Positions 54,173 to 62,677 of a stretch of DNA of 64,000 nt are shown piece by piece. A program made the position numbers and the translations under genes. The DNA comes from Pedobacter cryophilus (GTDB taxonomy: Bacteria > Bacteroidota > Bacteroidia > Sphingobacteriales > Sphingobacteriaceae). Numbering within the stretch: the first letter of the stretch is position 1; every line of letters starts with the position of its first letter. A model generated the notes under the pieces. That model saw nothing but the letters and a program-made list of their open reading frames with translations, made no database searches and had not been told where the DNA came from. Where the stretch lies: positions 248,012 through 312,011 of the forward strand of contig NZ_SWBP01000003.1 of assembly GCF_005116455.1 (NCBI RefSeq), in the 5' to 3' direction.

Positions 54173-55617
54173 TAAAGGTCGCTTTTTAATTTATCCAATA
54201 AATCTCTCAAATTAACGCTGGCAAAAGAAGAAGAATAATCTGATAAACCATAAGGGATAATTAATTCTCCGTTGTTAATAATAGAACCACAAGAGTAAAC
54301 CACGTTAGGTACGTAACCTTCTCTTTCATCTTTATTAGCTACCAAAATAGGTTCTTTTAATCTGCCAATTTCTTTACTAGGATCATTTAAATCTAATAAA
54401 GATACACTCAAACAATATCTTCGCATGGCACCAACGCCATGAGTAATCATTATCCAACCTTCTTCTGTTTCTATTGGCGAACCACAATTTCCTATCTGCA
54501 CAAATTCCCATGGATATTTTGGTGATTGCAACAAAACAGGATCGCTCCAGATGTGCAATTTATCAGAATACATGATATAATTATTCCAGCCATCAATTCT
54601 AGATATCATTACAAACTTTCCGTTTATTTTTCTAGGAAAGAGCGCCAAATTTTTATTCTTAGCCCCAGTACCATAAATGGGTCTTACCCTAAAATCACAA
54701 AAATCTGAAGTTTCTAAAAGCTTTGGCATAATCAATTGGCCATCATAAGCGGTATATGTTGCGTAATATTTAATACTGCCATCATCATACACAAACTTCA
54801 CAAATCTGGCATCTTCAATACCATTTTTTTCAAACTCAGAAATTGGATAAATAATTCTATCTGAAAGATCGGTATCTAAAGAAAATAAAATCTCATGATA
54901 AGAATCAGCTAACCAAAGTAATCTATCTAAATCTAAAAGATCAGGATTACTTAATTTTTGTTGATCTATTAATCTTTTAAAAGTGCGGTAATCATACTTT
55001 TCTTCTAACAAAGGATAAATTAAATCAATAACCTCCTGCGAAATTTTGGTATCTCTAGCCTTTTCAAAAAATAATTCTTTAGTGTAAGAATTATTTTTGA
55101 TGATCTCGGCTTCATCTACATATCTGCCTGATGGCATTACCTGGATAGAATTATCACTGCTTATGAGTGCTTTTCTAAAAACAATTGATGAAATATGACC
55201 TTCGCCAACTGCTCTAAAACTAATAATAATTCTTCTCTCGCCTTCTTCTAAATCAGATTGATCTGGATCTTCAACAATAGAGGGATTAAAAAACGCTGCT
55301 GATTCTATTGAATATTCATGAGTAAAATAAGAGCCCACTAATAATTTTCTAAAAGGATCTAAATCACTCATATTTAAATCAATCAAATCACTCAGTTTTT
55401 GAGCATGCTTGTTTAAAATTCTGGTGATGTTTCTATGTCTTTTAGAAAATTCTTGAAGAATAGGAGAAATTAGCGCATAAACCTCTGCATCTGATAAATT
55501 ATTAATGTGTCTTAATATTTCTCTGGCTCTCTCCTCTCCGTTAAAAAAAAACCTGGCAATCACTCTGTGTGTATCAGGAAGAACCTTAACATTCATTCTT
55601 TTAACTGGAATTCTCAT
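54172..55617 (-). CDS. GH130-family glycoside hydrolase/phosphorylase
   Basis: The five-bladed propeller of the GH130 family is suggested by DARFVKFVYDDGSIKYYATYTAYDG, SRIDGWNNYIMYSDKLHIW and WEFVQIGNCGSPIETEEGWIMITHGVGAMRRY. The family contains beta-mannoside phosphorylases and beta-1,2-mannosidases. No signal peptide is seen, so it should be cytoplasmic. With two convergent GT4 enzymes it suggests that a mannose-containing oligosaccharide is both made and broken down here. Subfamily and linkage cannot be set from sequence alone. Confidence 0.87.
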   Translation of the reverse strand: MRIPVKRMNVKVLPDTHRVIARFFFNGEERAREILRHINNLSDAEVYALISPILQEFSKRHRNITRILNKHAQKLSDLIDLNMSDLDPFRKLLVGSYFTHEYSIESAAFFNPSIVEDPDQSDLEEGERRIIISFRAVGEGHISSIVFRKALISSDNSIQVMPSGRYVDEAEIIKNNSYTKELFFEKARDTKISQEVIDLIYPLLEEKYDYRTFKRLIDQQKLSNPDLLDLDRLLWLADSYHEILFSLDTDLSDRIIYPISEFEKNGIEDARFVKFVYDDGSIKYYATYTAYDGQLIMPKLLETSDFCDFRVRPIYGTGAKNKNLALFPRKINGKFVMISRIDGWNNYIMYSDKLHIWSDPVLLQSPKYPWEFVQIGNCGSPIETEEGWIMITHGVGAMRRYCLSVSLLDLNDPSKEIGRLKEPILVANKDEREGYVPNVVYSCGSIINNGELIIPYGLSDYSSSFASVNLRDLLDKLKSDL

Positions 55618-55746
55618 AAATTAGCTAGTAAAATTTGTTGGTATTAATATAACTAAGATTTAAGATAAATGTTATAACTGTTATCTTAATCAAGTTCAAT
55701 TTTTTTAAATAATTTGCTTAAAGTATTATTTTTTAATGATTATTAT

Positions 55747-56958
55747 TTATTGTAAAAATGAAGTAATCAATCCGGTTAAAATCCCTCCTAAAATAATATA
55801 TGGTATTTTAATTTTGGTAAATCTTAAAATTAAAAAAGTAATTAATATGGTAATGATGTTTAAATAATTTAAACCAACAGGCGCTAACAAAAGAAAAAAA
55901 GCGGCAATCATAAACCCTAAAGCCACAGCATTAACTCCACTTAACGACTTTTTTATTCGAGTAATTTTTTTTAAATCATTCCAAAATGGAACTATAAAAA
56001 GAATTAAAATTATACCTGGGGCATTAATTCCAATCACTGCTATCAAACTACCTAAAATTTGACCAGCAATACCATAACCTTGGTTTCCTAAAGTTAATGC
56101 ACCTAAAAAAGAAGTGAATGAAAATGTTGGGCCAGGTATCATCTGCTGTAAAGCAAAACCTGATAAAAATTCTTGTCCAGATAAATAATGTTTTACATCT
56201 ACAAACTCAGTGTACATTAATGGAACCAACACTTGCCCTCCTCCAAAAATGATAATTCCGTTACGGTAAAAATTCTCAAAAAGCCTGATTGGTAAGCTAA
56301 AAGGCGATGTTCTATTAATTACAGCTCCAAGCAATGCAAAGAAAAGTAGTATACCAATAAAATAAGCCACTTTTCTGGTATTGATATTAGAAAATAACCT
56401 CACCCTTAATTCATTCTCTTCTGGTCTGGCTTCTATTGCCGAGCTAATGATACCGCCTAAAAGTATCAATAAAGGAAAAGCATAAGGACTTCTTAAAATT
56501 AAGCTTGCGGCTACAGAGCAAACGGTTAAAATGATGCTGATTTCTGACTTTAATATACTTTTACCAAAAGAATAAGCTGCAAAAGCTACCGTTCCAATGG
56601 CTATAGGTTGTATAAAGGAGAGGACCTTTATAAATTCTGGATTTAAAGAAAACGTTTTGTAATTAATTGCAATTAAACACATTACCGCAGCAGAAGGTAA
56701 TGCCCAAATAAAAAAGGTAATAATGGCTAAAAAAAATCCACCAAATTTATACGCAATCCCTATTAAAGTTTGGGTAGATGAAGGCCCAGGTAATATCTGC
56801 GAAAGCGCATATAATTCCATTAATTCATCTTCTGTTACATAAGCTCTTTTTTTTACAAAATCATTTAGCAATATAGCTATATGAGCCTGTGGGCCACCAA
56901 AAGAAGTGAGCATAAACCACAAAACATCTCTTAAAAATATTAAACGTCTTAATCTCAA
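55747..56958 (-). CDS. chrA: Chromate transporter, CHR family (ChrA)
   Basis: Two CHR domains make a long form of 403 residues: the N-terminal FGGPQAHIAILLNDFV and LPGPSSTQTLIGIAYKFGGF, and the C-terminal FGGGQVLVPLMYTEFVD and QQMIPGPTFSFTSFLGAL. About ten membrane helices are visible. The family includes chromate effluxers, but many members carry other or unknown anions, so substrate is not certain. Its start is only five bases from the end of the TPR gene on the same strand, so they are probably co-transcribed. Confidence 0.88.
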   Translation of the reverse strand: MRLRRLIFLRDVLWFMLTSFGGPQAHIAILLNDFVKKRAYVTEDELMELYALSQILPGPSSTQTLIGIAYKFGGFFLAIITFFIWALPSAAVMCLIAINYKTFSLNPEFIKVLSFIQPIAIGTVAFAAYSFGKSILKSEISIILTVCSVAASLILRSPYAFPLLILLGGIISSAIEARPEENELRVRLFSNINTRKVAYFIGILLFFALLGAVINRTSPFSLPIRLFENFYRNGIIIFGGGQVLVPLMYTEFVDVKHYLSGQEFLSGFALQQMIPGPTFSFTSFLGALTLGNQGYGIAGQILGSLIAVIGINAPGIILILFIVPFWNDLKKITRIKKSLSGVNAVALGFMIAAFFLLLAPVGLNYLNIITILITFLILRFTKIKIPYIILGGILTGLITSFLQ

Positions 56959-56963
56959 ATCAC

Positions 56964-57293
56964 TTATTCATAAAGTTCATCCTGCAAGCTATTAAAAACA
57001 CCCAATAATTCATTTAAAGCATGTTGATCTTTTATTTTTTTTGCAACAGCAATACCTTGTTCATAAACCTTTAAAGCCTCTTCAGGCTGTTGCAATACCT
57101 CGTACAATTTACCTAAATGGTAATAAGTTCCTACATAATCCGTATGTTTGTTTACCAATTCTAAATAAAACCATAATGCTTTTTCGTGGTTATTTAATCT
57201 TAGATATTCGGTTGCTAAAGCATATTTTAAGAATGGGTCGTTAGGTTCATTTTCATGAAACTCTAGCAAGCGTTCTAATCTGTTTACAATCAT
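56964..57293 (-). CDS. Small TPR-repeat protein
   Basis: The 109 residues hold about two to three tetratricopeptide repeats (DPFLKYALATEYLRLNNHEKALWFYLELV, VGTYYHLGKLYEVLQQPEEALKVYEQGI) with a preceding charged helix. TPRs mediate protein contacts; the partner is unknown. The gene lies in the 46-base divergent gap from etfB and is followed by chrA after five bases. Confidence 0.85.
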   Translation of the reverse strand: MIVNRLERLLEFHENEPNDPFLKYALATEYLRLNNHEKALWFYLELVNKHTDYVGTYYHLGKLYEVLQQPEEALKVYEQGIAVAKKIKDQHALNELLGVFNSLQDELYE

Positions 57294-57314
57294 TTTATAA
57301 TTGGCTTAATTATT

Positions 57315-57322
57315 TAAATTTG
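57315..57322 (+). promoter_or_regulatory. Candidate -7 promoter element for etfB-etfA
   Basis: TAAATTTG matches TAnnTTTG and ends 17 bases before the etfB ATG. A matching -33 TTG is not obvious. Confidence 0.42.
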
Positions 57323-57339
57323 AAAAAAATCATAATCGT

Positions 57340-58077
57340 ATGAAAATTTTAGTTTGTATAAGTAACGTACCAGATACAACCACAAAAATAACTTTTACCA
57401 ATGATAATACTGAATTTAATCAGGCTGGTGTGCAGTTTGTATTAAATCCTTATGATGAAATTGCATTATCAAGAGCTATAGAGCTTACAGAAAACGGTAA
57501 TGGAACGGTAACAGTAATTAATGTTGGTGAAGTAGCTACAGAACCTACCATTAGAAAAGCTTTAGCCATTGGCGCAACAGACGCTGTAAGAATTAATGCG
57601 GTTGCCCGCGATGCTTATTTTGTGGCTTATCAAATTGCAGCATTTGCAAAAGATAAGGGCTTTGACATGATTTTAACCGGAAGAGAATCTATTGATTATA
57701 ATGGCGCAAAAGTAGCCGCTATGTTAGGCGAATTGCTAGACATTCCTTCTGTATCCATTATTAAAAAATTAGATGTGGATGGAAGTACAGCCATTGTTGA
57801 AAGAGAAATTGAAGGTGGTAAAGAAGTATTAAGCATTCCTTTTCCGTTTGTAGCTGGTACTGCAGAAGGTGTTGCCGAGTGGAAAATTCCAAACATGAGA
57901 GGAATTATGTCTGCCAGAACAAAACCATTAATTGTGGTAGAACCTGTTGAAGTAAAAAAATTATCAGAGATCGTTAAATTTGAAACTCCAGCTCCAAGAG
58001 GAACCGTAAAACTTGTTGACGCTGCTGACCCAGAAAAACTAATAGACTTATTACATAGCGAAGCAAAAGTTATTTAA
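57340..58077 (+). CDS. etfB: Electron transfer flavoprotein beta subunit
   Basis: EtfB carries AMP and, with EtfA, passes electrons from acyl-CoA dehydrogenases to the quinone pool. The sequence has MKILVCISNVPDTTTKI, NPYDEIALSRAIELTE, DMILTGRESIDYNGAKVAAMLGELLDIPSVS and the signature region VAEWKIPNMRGIMSARTKPL. Length (245) is normal. etfA follows after 31 bases. Confidence 0.95.
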   Translation: MKILVCISNVPDTTTKITFTNDNTEFNQAGVQFVLNPYDEIALSRAIELTENGNGTVTVINVGEVATEPTIRKALAIGATDAVRINAVARDAYFVAYQIAAFAKDKGFDMILTGRESIDYNGAKVAAMLGELLDIPSVSIIKKLDVDGSTAIVEREIEGGKEVLSIPFPFVAGTAEGVAEWKIPNMRGIMSARTKPLIVVEPVEVKKLSEIVKFETPAPRGTVKLVDAADPEKLIDLLHSEAKVI

Positions 58078-58108
58078 TAATTATTTAAAACCATTTAAAC
58101 AAAGGATT

Positions 58109-59086
58109 ATGTCTGTTTTAGTATATGTAGAAAATGCCGAAGGCAAATTCAAAAAATCAATATTTGAAGCTATTTCTTATGCAAAAGCAATAGCCAACCA
58201 ACTCAATACAAATTTAGTAGCCATTTCTATAGGAAACGTAGCTACCGCCGATTTAGAAAATTTAGGGAAATATGGCGCTGCAAAAGTGCTTACCATTAAT
58301 AACGATCAATTAAAAAGCTTTGTAAACCAAGCTTATGCCTCTATAATAGCCGAAGCTGCAAAAAAAGAAAACGCAAATGTTGTGGTGTTATCCAACTCTT
58401 TTTCTGGAAAAGGATTGGCACCAAGAATAGGCGTAAAATTAGAAGCCGCCGTTGCTGATGGCGCAATAGAATTACCACAAACAGATGGCGGTAAGTTTAT
58501 TGTTAAAAAAACGGCCTTTTCTAACAAAGCTTTTGCAATGGTAGAAATGCAATCAGAAAATAAAGTAATTTCTTTAACTCCAAACTCTTATAAAGTGGTA
58601 GAAGATGGAGCTGCGGCAACTGTAGAAAACTTTAGTTTTGAAGCAAAAGCATCTGATTTTAGAACCATGATTAAAGAAATTGTGAGAGCTACAGATAAAA
58701 TTTCATTGCCTGATGCTGAATTGGTTGTGAGTGCAGGAAGAGGCTTAAAAGGTCCTGAAAACTGGGGAATGATAGAAGAATTGGCTGATCTTTTAGGTGC
58801 TGCTACTGCTTGTTCTAAGCCTGTTTCTGATGCAGATTGGAGGCCACATTCAGAACACGTTGGTCAAACCGGAATTGCCATTAGTCCAAACCTTTACATT
58901 GCAATTGGAATTTCCGGAGCTATTCAACACTTGGCTGGAGTATCATCATCAAAAGTAATTGTGGTGATAAACAAAGACCCAGAAGCACCATTTTTTAAAG
59001 TTGCAGACTATGGAATTGTAGGCGATGCCTTTGAAATTGTTCCAAAAATGATTGAAGCTGTAAAATCTTTAAAAGCTAATGCTTAA
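58109..59086 (+). CDS. etfA: Electron transfer flavoprotein alpha subunit
   Basis: EtfA binds FAD. The FAD-binding C-terminal block is clear: VVSAGRGLKGPENWGMIEELADLLGAATACSKPVSDADW, HVGQTGIAISPNLYIAIGISGAIQHLAG and VINKDPEAPFFKVADYGIVGD. The N-terminal half is the usual alpha/beta domain. At 325 residues it is complete. It follows etfB, and a terminator hairpin follows. Confidence 0.96.
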   Translation: MSVLVYVENAEGKFKKSIFEAISYAKAIANQLNTNLVAISIGNVATADLENLGKYGAAKVLTINNDQLKSFVNQAYASIIAEAAKKENANVVVLSNSFSGKGLAPRIGVKLEAAVADGAIELPQTDGGKFIVKKTAFSNKAFAMVEMQSENKVISLTPNSYKVVEDGAAATVENFSFEAKASDFRTMIKEIVRATDKISLPDAELVVSAGRGLKGPENWGMIEELADLLGAATACSKPVSDADWRPHSEHVGQTGIAISPNLYIAIGISGAIQHLAGVSSSKVIVVINKDPEAPFFKVADYGIVGDAFEIVPKMIEAVKSLKANA

Positions 59087-59099
59087 ATTTACATAGTTC

Positions 59100-59133
59100 A
59101 AAACAGGTTATCAATAAATTTATAACCTGTTTT
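59100..59133 (+). terminator. Hairpin terminator after etfA
   Basis: AAAACAGGTTAT (59100-59111) pairs with ATAACCTGTTTT (59122-59133) over 12 bases, with a 10-base loop and a T-rich right end. Confidence 0.85.
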
Positions 59134-59148
59134 GAATTTACATATACA

Positions 59149-59739
59149 ATGAAAAAACTAAAATTAGACATTATAGGCCTTTCTTACAGCCAAACACAAT
59201 CAGGCGCTTACGCATTGGTTTTAGGCGAAGTTACTGGCCGTAGAAGGCTTCCAATTATAATTGGAGGATTTGAGGCTCAAGCTATTGCCATTGAAATTGA
59301 AAAAATGACCCCAAGCAGGCCTTTAACTCATGATCTTTTTAAGGCTTTCGCCGAAGCTTATAAAATCAGCATTAAAGAAATAATAATCTACAATTTAGTA
59401 GATGGCATATTCTACAGTAAATTGATTTGTACCGACGGTAAAAAAGATTTAGAAATTGATGCTCGTACTTCTGATGCCATTGCTTTAGCTGTTAGATTTG
59501 AGTGTCCAATTTATACCTACGAATTTATTTTGGCCTCAGCCGGAATTGTTATTGAAGGAAATGATTTTGTGTTTTTAGATAATATTGAACCTGTTGAAGA
59601 ATCAAAAACTGCAGTGCAAAATTTTTCTTCTTTAAGTCCAGAAGAACTACAATCAAAACTACAAGAAGCCTTAAATGAAGAGGCTTATGAAAAGGCAGCC
59701 AAAATTAGAGATGAGCTAAATAAAAGAAAAACGTCTTAA
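59149..59739 (+). CDS. Bifunctional nuclease (DUF151/BFN) with UVR tail
   Basis: The DUF151/BFN domain (about 1-140) is seen from GRRRLPIIIGGFEAQAIAIEIE, RPLTHDLFKAFAEAY and IDARTSDAIALAVRFECPIY. The C-terminus (about 160-195, SPEELQSKLQEALNEEAYEKAAKIRDELNKRK) is a UVR motif as in UvrB/UvrC. Proteins with this fusion are typical of Bacteroidota. A role in nucleic acid cleavage follows from the family name, but is not proven for this one. The stop is 70 bases before the transporter gene. Confidence 0.88.
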   Translation: MKKLKLDIIGLSYSQTQSGAYALVLGEVTGRRRLPIIIGGFEAQAIAIEIEKMTPSRPLTHDLFKAFAEAYKISIKEIIIYNLVDGIFYSKLICTDGKKDLEIDARTSDAIALAVRFECPIYTYEFILASAGIVIEGNDFVFLDNIEPVEESKTAVQNFSSLSPEELQSKLQEALNEEAYEKAAKIRDELNKRKTS

Positions 59740-59809
59740 ATTTTTATAAAATTTATTTTTACGTTCCTTTTTATCATCTTAGCACTCTAAACAGAACTTT
59801 TTTTCTTTT

Positions 59810-61084
59810 ATGGAAAGATTCACCGGTCTTATTGGTATCGCACTTATTTTAGGTATCGCTTTTTTATTATCCAACAACAGAAAGGCAATAAATTACAGAT
59901 TAGTCTTCACAGGATTATCTATTCAACTTGGCTTAGCGCTATTTATCTTAAAAGTTCCTTTTGGTCAACAACTATTTAGTAAGTTAGGTAATGGCGTAAC
60001 CAAAATCCTTAGCTTTTCTGATGCAGGTGCAAACTTTGTTTTTGGCGCCCTAGTTAATAAAGGTTTTATGGATAAAGCTTTTGGCGCCGGTAACGATTTT
60101 ATATTTTTCTTTAAAATTATTCCTACCATCATATTTGTTGCTGTTTTAGTTTCGGTAGCCTATTATTTAGGGGTGATGCAAAGAGTAGTGAAATTTATAG
60201 CCTACATTGTTTATAAAGTAATGGGCGTTTCAGGTTCAGAAGCTTTATCTAATGTAGCTAGTGCTTTTGTTGGGCAGGTAGAAGCTCAAATCATGATTAA
60301 ACCATACCTAAAAGGAATGACAATGTCTGAGTTATTAGCTTCTATGACAGGTTCTATGGCTTGTATTGCAGGTGGTGTAATGGCAGTTTATATTGCTTTA
60401 GGTGTGCCAGCCGAATATTTAATTGCAGCTTCATTAATGGCTGCGCCCGGTGCTTTAGTAATTTCTAAAATTGTTTGGCCCGAAACTCAAGTTTCTGAAA
60501 CACAAGGAGTCGTATCTTTAGAAATAAAAAAAACCAATGCAAATTTGGTTGATGCAATTTCTCATGGCGCATCTGATGGTTTAAAAGTAGGTTTAAATGT
60601 AATTGCGATGCTTATTGGCTTTATCGCTATTATTGCTTTGTTAGATTATGTATTAGCTTTTATTGGAAGTTCTTTGGGTAGTTTAGGTTTATCTCTGGCT
60701 TTTATTGGAATTGATATCAATACATTAAGCTTAAATCAAATATTAGGATCGTTGTTTTCATTATTTGCAATGGCCATGGGTGTTCCGTTAAAAGATGCTC
60801 AAATTGCAGGCTCTCTAATGGGAACAAAAATGGTGATTAATGAGTTTGTTGCTTATTTAGATTTAGCTAAAATTAAAGACGTTTTAGATCCAAAAACATT
60901 ATTGATTACCAGTTTTGCTTTATGTGGATTTGCAAATTTCTCTTCTATAGCCATACAAGTTGGTGGAATTGGAGAATTAGCGCCAGAACGCAGAACAGAT
61001 CTTGCTAAATTAGGTGTTAGAGCCTTAATTTGTGGAACTTTGGCCTCTTACATGTCGGCAACAATAGCAGGTATTTTAATGTAA
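59810..61084 (+). CDS. Concentrative nucleoside transporter (CNT/NupC family)
   Basis: The 424-residue membrane protein has the CNT gate block ALSNVASAFVGQVEAQIMIKPYL, a core block MTGSMACIAGGVMAVYIALGVPAEYLIAASLMAAPGAL, and FANFSSIAIQVGGIGELAPERRTDLAKLG. It should import nucleosides with sodium or protons. Exact specificity is unknown. It lies between the bifunctional nuclease and a DUF3667 gene on the same strand, 13 bases before the latter. Confidence 0.93.
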   Translation: MERFTGLIGIALILGIAFLLSNNRKAINYRLVFTGLSIQLGLALFILKVPFGQQLFSKLGNGVTKILSFSDAGANFVFGALVNKGFMDKAFGAGNDFIFFFKIIPTIIFVAVLVSVAYYLGVMQRVVKFIAYIVYKVMGVSGSEALSNVASAFVGQVEAQIMIKPYLKGMTMSELLASMTGSMACIAGGVMAVYIALGVPAEYLIAASLMAAPGALVISKIVWPETQVSETQGVVSLEIKKTNANLVDAISHGASDGLKVGLNVIAMLIGFIAIIALLDYVLAFIGSSLGSLGLSLAFIGIDINTLSLNQILGSLFSLFAMAMGVPLKDAQIAGSLMGTKMVINEFVAYLDLAKIKDVLDPKTLLITSFALCGFANFSSIAIQVGGIGELAPERRTDLAKLGVRALICGTLASYMSATIAGILM

Positions 61085-61097
61085 TTTTCACTTTTTT

Positions 61098-62102
61098 ATG
61101 AGTAAACATTACAGAAAACAAAGTAATTGTTTAAACTGCGGCGCAACTGTAAAAGGTAAATTTTGCGGTAATTGTGGTCAAGAGAATTTAGACCTTCATG
61201 AGCCTTTCTGGCATTTTTTAAGTCATAGCATAGGGCATTATTTCCATTTTGATTCTAAATTTTTTAATACAATTATTCCTTTATTTACTAAACCAGGGCA
61301 ACTTACAATAGATTATATTAACGGCAAAAGAACTCAATATCTACAGCCAGTAAGTTTGTTCATTTTTATCTCTATTGTTTATTTTCTATTCAGACCCATT
61401 TTAAATCCTCAAAAAGAGAGTTCAAAAAAAAATAATGTACCTGAACAAATTAGTATTCCTTCAGAATATGAAAACAATTTGAATTTTTTACCTAAACAGC
61501 TTCAGCCAGAAGTTAAAAATGCGGTTAGAAAAGAACAAATAAGTTTATTTAAATCTTTAAAAGAAGAAAGACAGCAAGTAATTATAGATAGTTTTAAAAA
61601 TATTGCTAGTAAACAGAAAGATGCTGTTTCGTTAAATAATTTTATCACCGAACTTGAAAAAACTAAAGGTGAGCCTTATGAAAAAGAGATTGAATCGTCT
61701 GTTAAAAGCTCAAGTAAAGATATTATAGAAAAATATGGCTCTAAAGTGTTTTTTATCCTTACCCCTATTTTCGCTTTCTTTTTGATGAAAAGTTTTAGAA
61801 AAAACAAACGGTATTTTATTGAACATGTAATTTATACCCTTCATTTTCATTCTTTCGCATTTTTAGTACTTCTTGTTTACAATATCTTACATTTTATAAT
61901 TCCAAATTTTATTATCTACTACATAGCCATTATAGTTTTTGGAGTTTTTGTTTGGTATATCTATAAAAGCCTAAAAGTGGTTTATAAAAGATCTGGTAGC
62001 GTCACAGTATTTAAAATGATTACTCTTGGTATCTTATATTCTATTGCTTACGGGCTTTCTACCTCTATAGTTCAAACTATTGTTAATTCTGTAGCTCATT
62101 AA
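61098..62102 (+). CDS. DUF3667 membrane protein with N-terminal zinc ribbon
   Basis: Cysteines 11, 14, 23 and 26 (CLNCGATVKGKFCGNCGQEN) form a short zinc ribbon. It is followed by the DUF3667 segment (PGQLTIDYINGKRTQYLQPVSLFIFISIVYFLF), a charged helical middle part and four hydrophobic helices near the C-terminus. The function is not established. It follows the nucleoside transporter after 13 bases. Confidence 0.86.
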   Translation: MSKHYRKQSNCLNCGATVKGKFCGNCGQENLDLHEPFWHFLSHSIGHYFHFDSKFFNTIIPLFTKPGQLTIDYINGKRTQYLQPVSLFIFISIVYFLFRPILNPQKESSKKNNVPEQISIPSEYENNLNFLPKQLQPEVKNAVRKEQISLFKSLKEERQQVIIDSFKNIASKQKDAVSLNNFITELEKTKGEPYEKEIESSVKSSSKDIIEKYGSKVFFILTPIFAFFLMKSFRKNKRYFIEHVIYTLHFHSFAFLVLLVYNILHFIIPNFIIYYIAIIVFGVFVWYIYKSLKVVYKRSGSVTVFKMITLGILYSIAYGLSTSIVQTIVNSVAH

Positions 62103-62203
62103 TTTCCAAATTATCTAAAAATTAAAATTTTCCTTTGAATAGTAAAATCTTGTTATTAATAGATTCAAAATATTTACAAATTTTTAGTAATTTTAAATAC
62201 GTT

Positions 62204-62590
62204 TTGAAGAAGTTAACCGCCATACTGTTTTTAATTATTTATTTAGTTTCAACAACTGAAGTATCACAGTTTTTGAAACTAAATGTTTTTTTTGAACATT
62301 TTTCTGAACACAAATCTCAAGATAAAGACATCTCTTTAATTGCATTTTTTGATATGCATTACCTAAATGGCAACCCAAGAGATAAAGATTATGATAGAGA
62401 CATGCAATTGCCTTTTAAAACTAGCTCTGATAACATTTCTATCATTAATAATCATTTTGTTCCTCTTACGCCAACTTTCTCAATTAAGAATCCTATAGAA
62501 ATTCTAAAAAAGAAAAACTATATACGTTTAAATCAAAGTTCTATCTCTACATATCTTTCTAATATCTGGCAACCGCCAAAAACTGTTTAA
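62204..62590 (+). CDS. Small membrane-anchored protein upstream of RND pump
   Basis: From the TTG at 62204 the protein begins MKKLTAILFLIIYLVSTTEV, a hydrophobic start like an uncleaved signal, followed by KLNVFFEHFSEHK and a polar part. In Bacteroidota a small gene of this style often precedes a CusA/CzcA pump, as here. The open frame reaches a further TTG at 62135, but those residues look less natural as a start. Its role is unknown. The RND gene starts 87 bases later. Confidence 0.72.
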   Translation: MKKLTAILFLIIYLVSTTEVSQFLKLNVFFEHFSEHKSQDKDISLIAFFDMHYLNGNPRDKDYDRDMQLPFKTSSDNISIINNHFVPLTPTFSIKNPIEILKKKNYIRLNQSSISTYLSNIWQPPKTV

Positions 62591-62677
62591 TTTTTAACCA
62601 TTATTTTTAACACAAATTTTATAAATAATGGCTCATTATTAAGCAATCAATTTTAAATTCTATTTAATTATACCATT

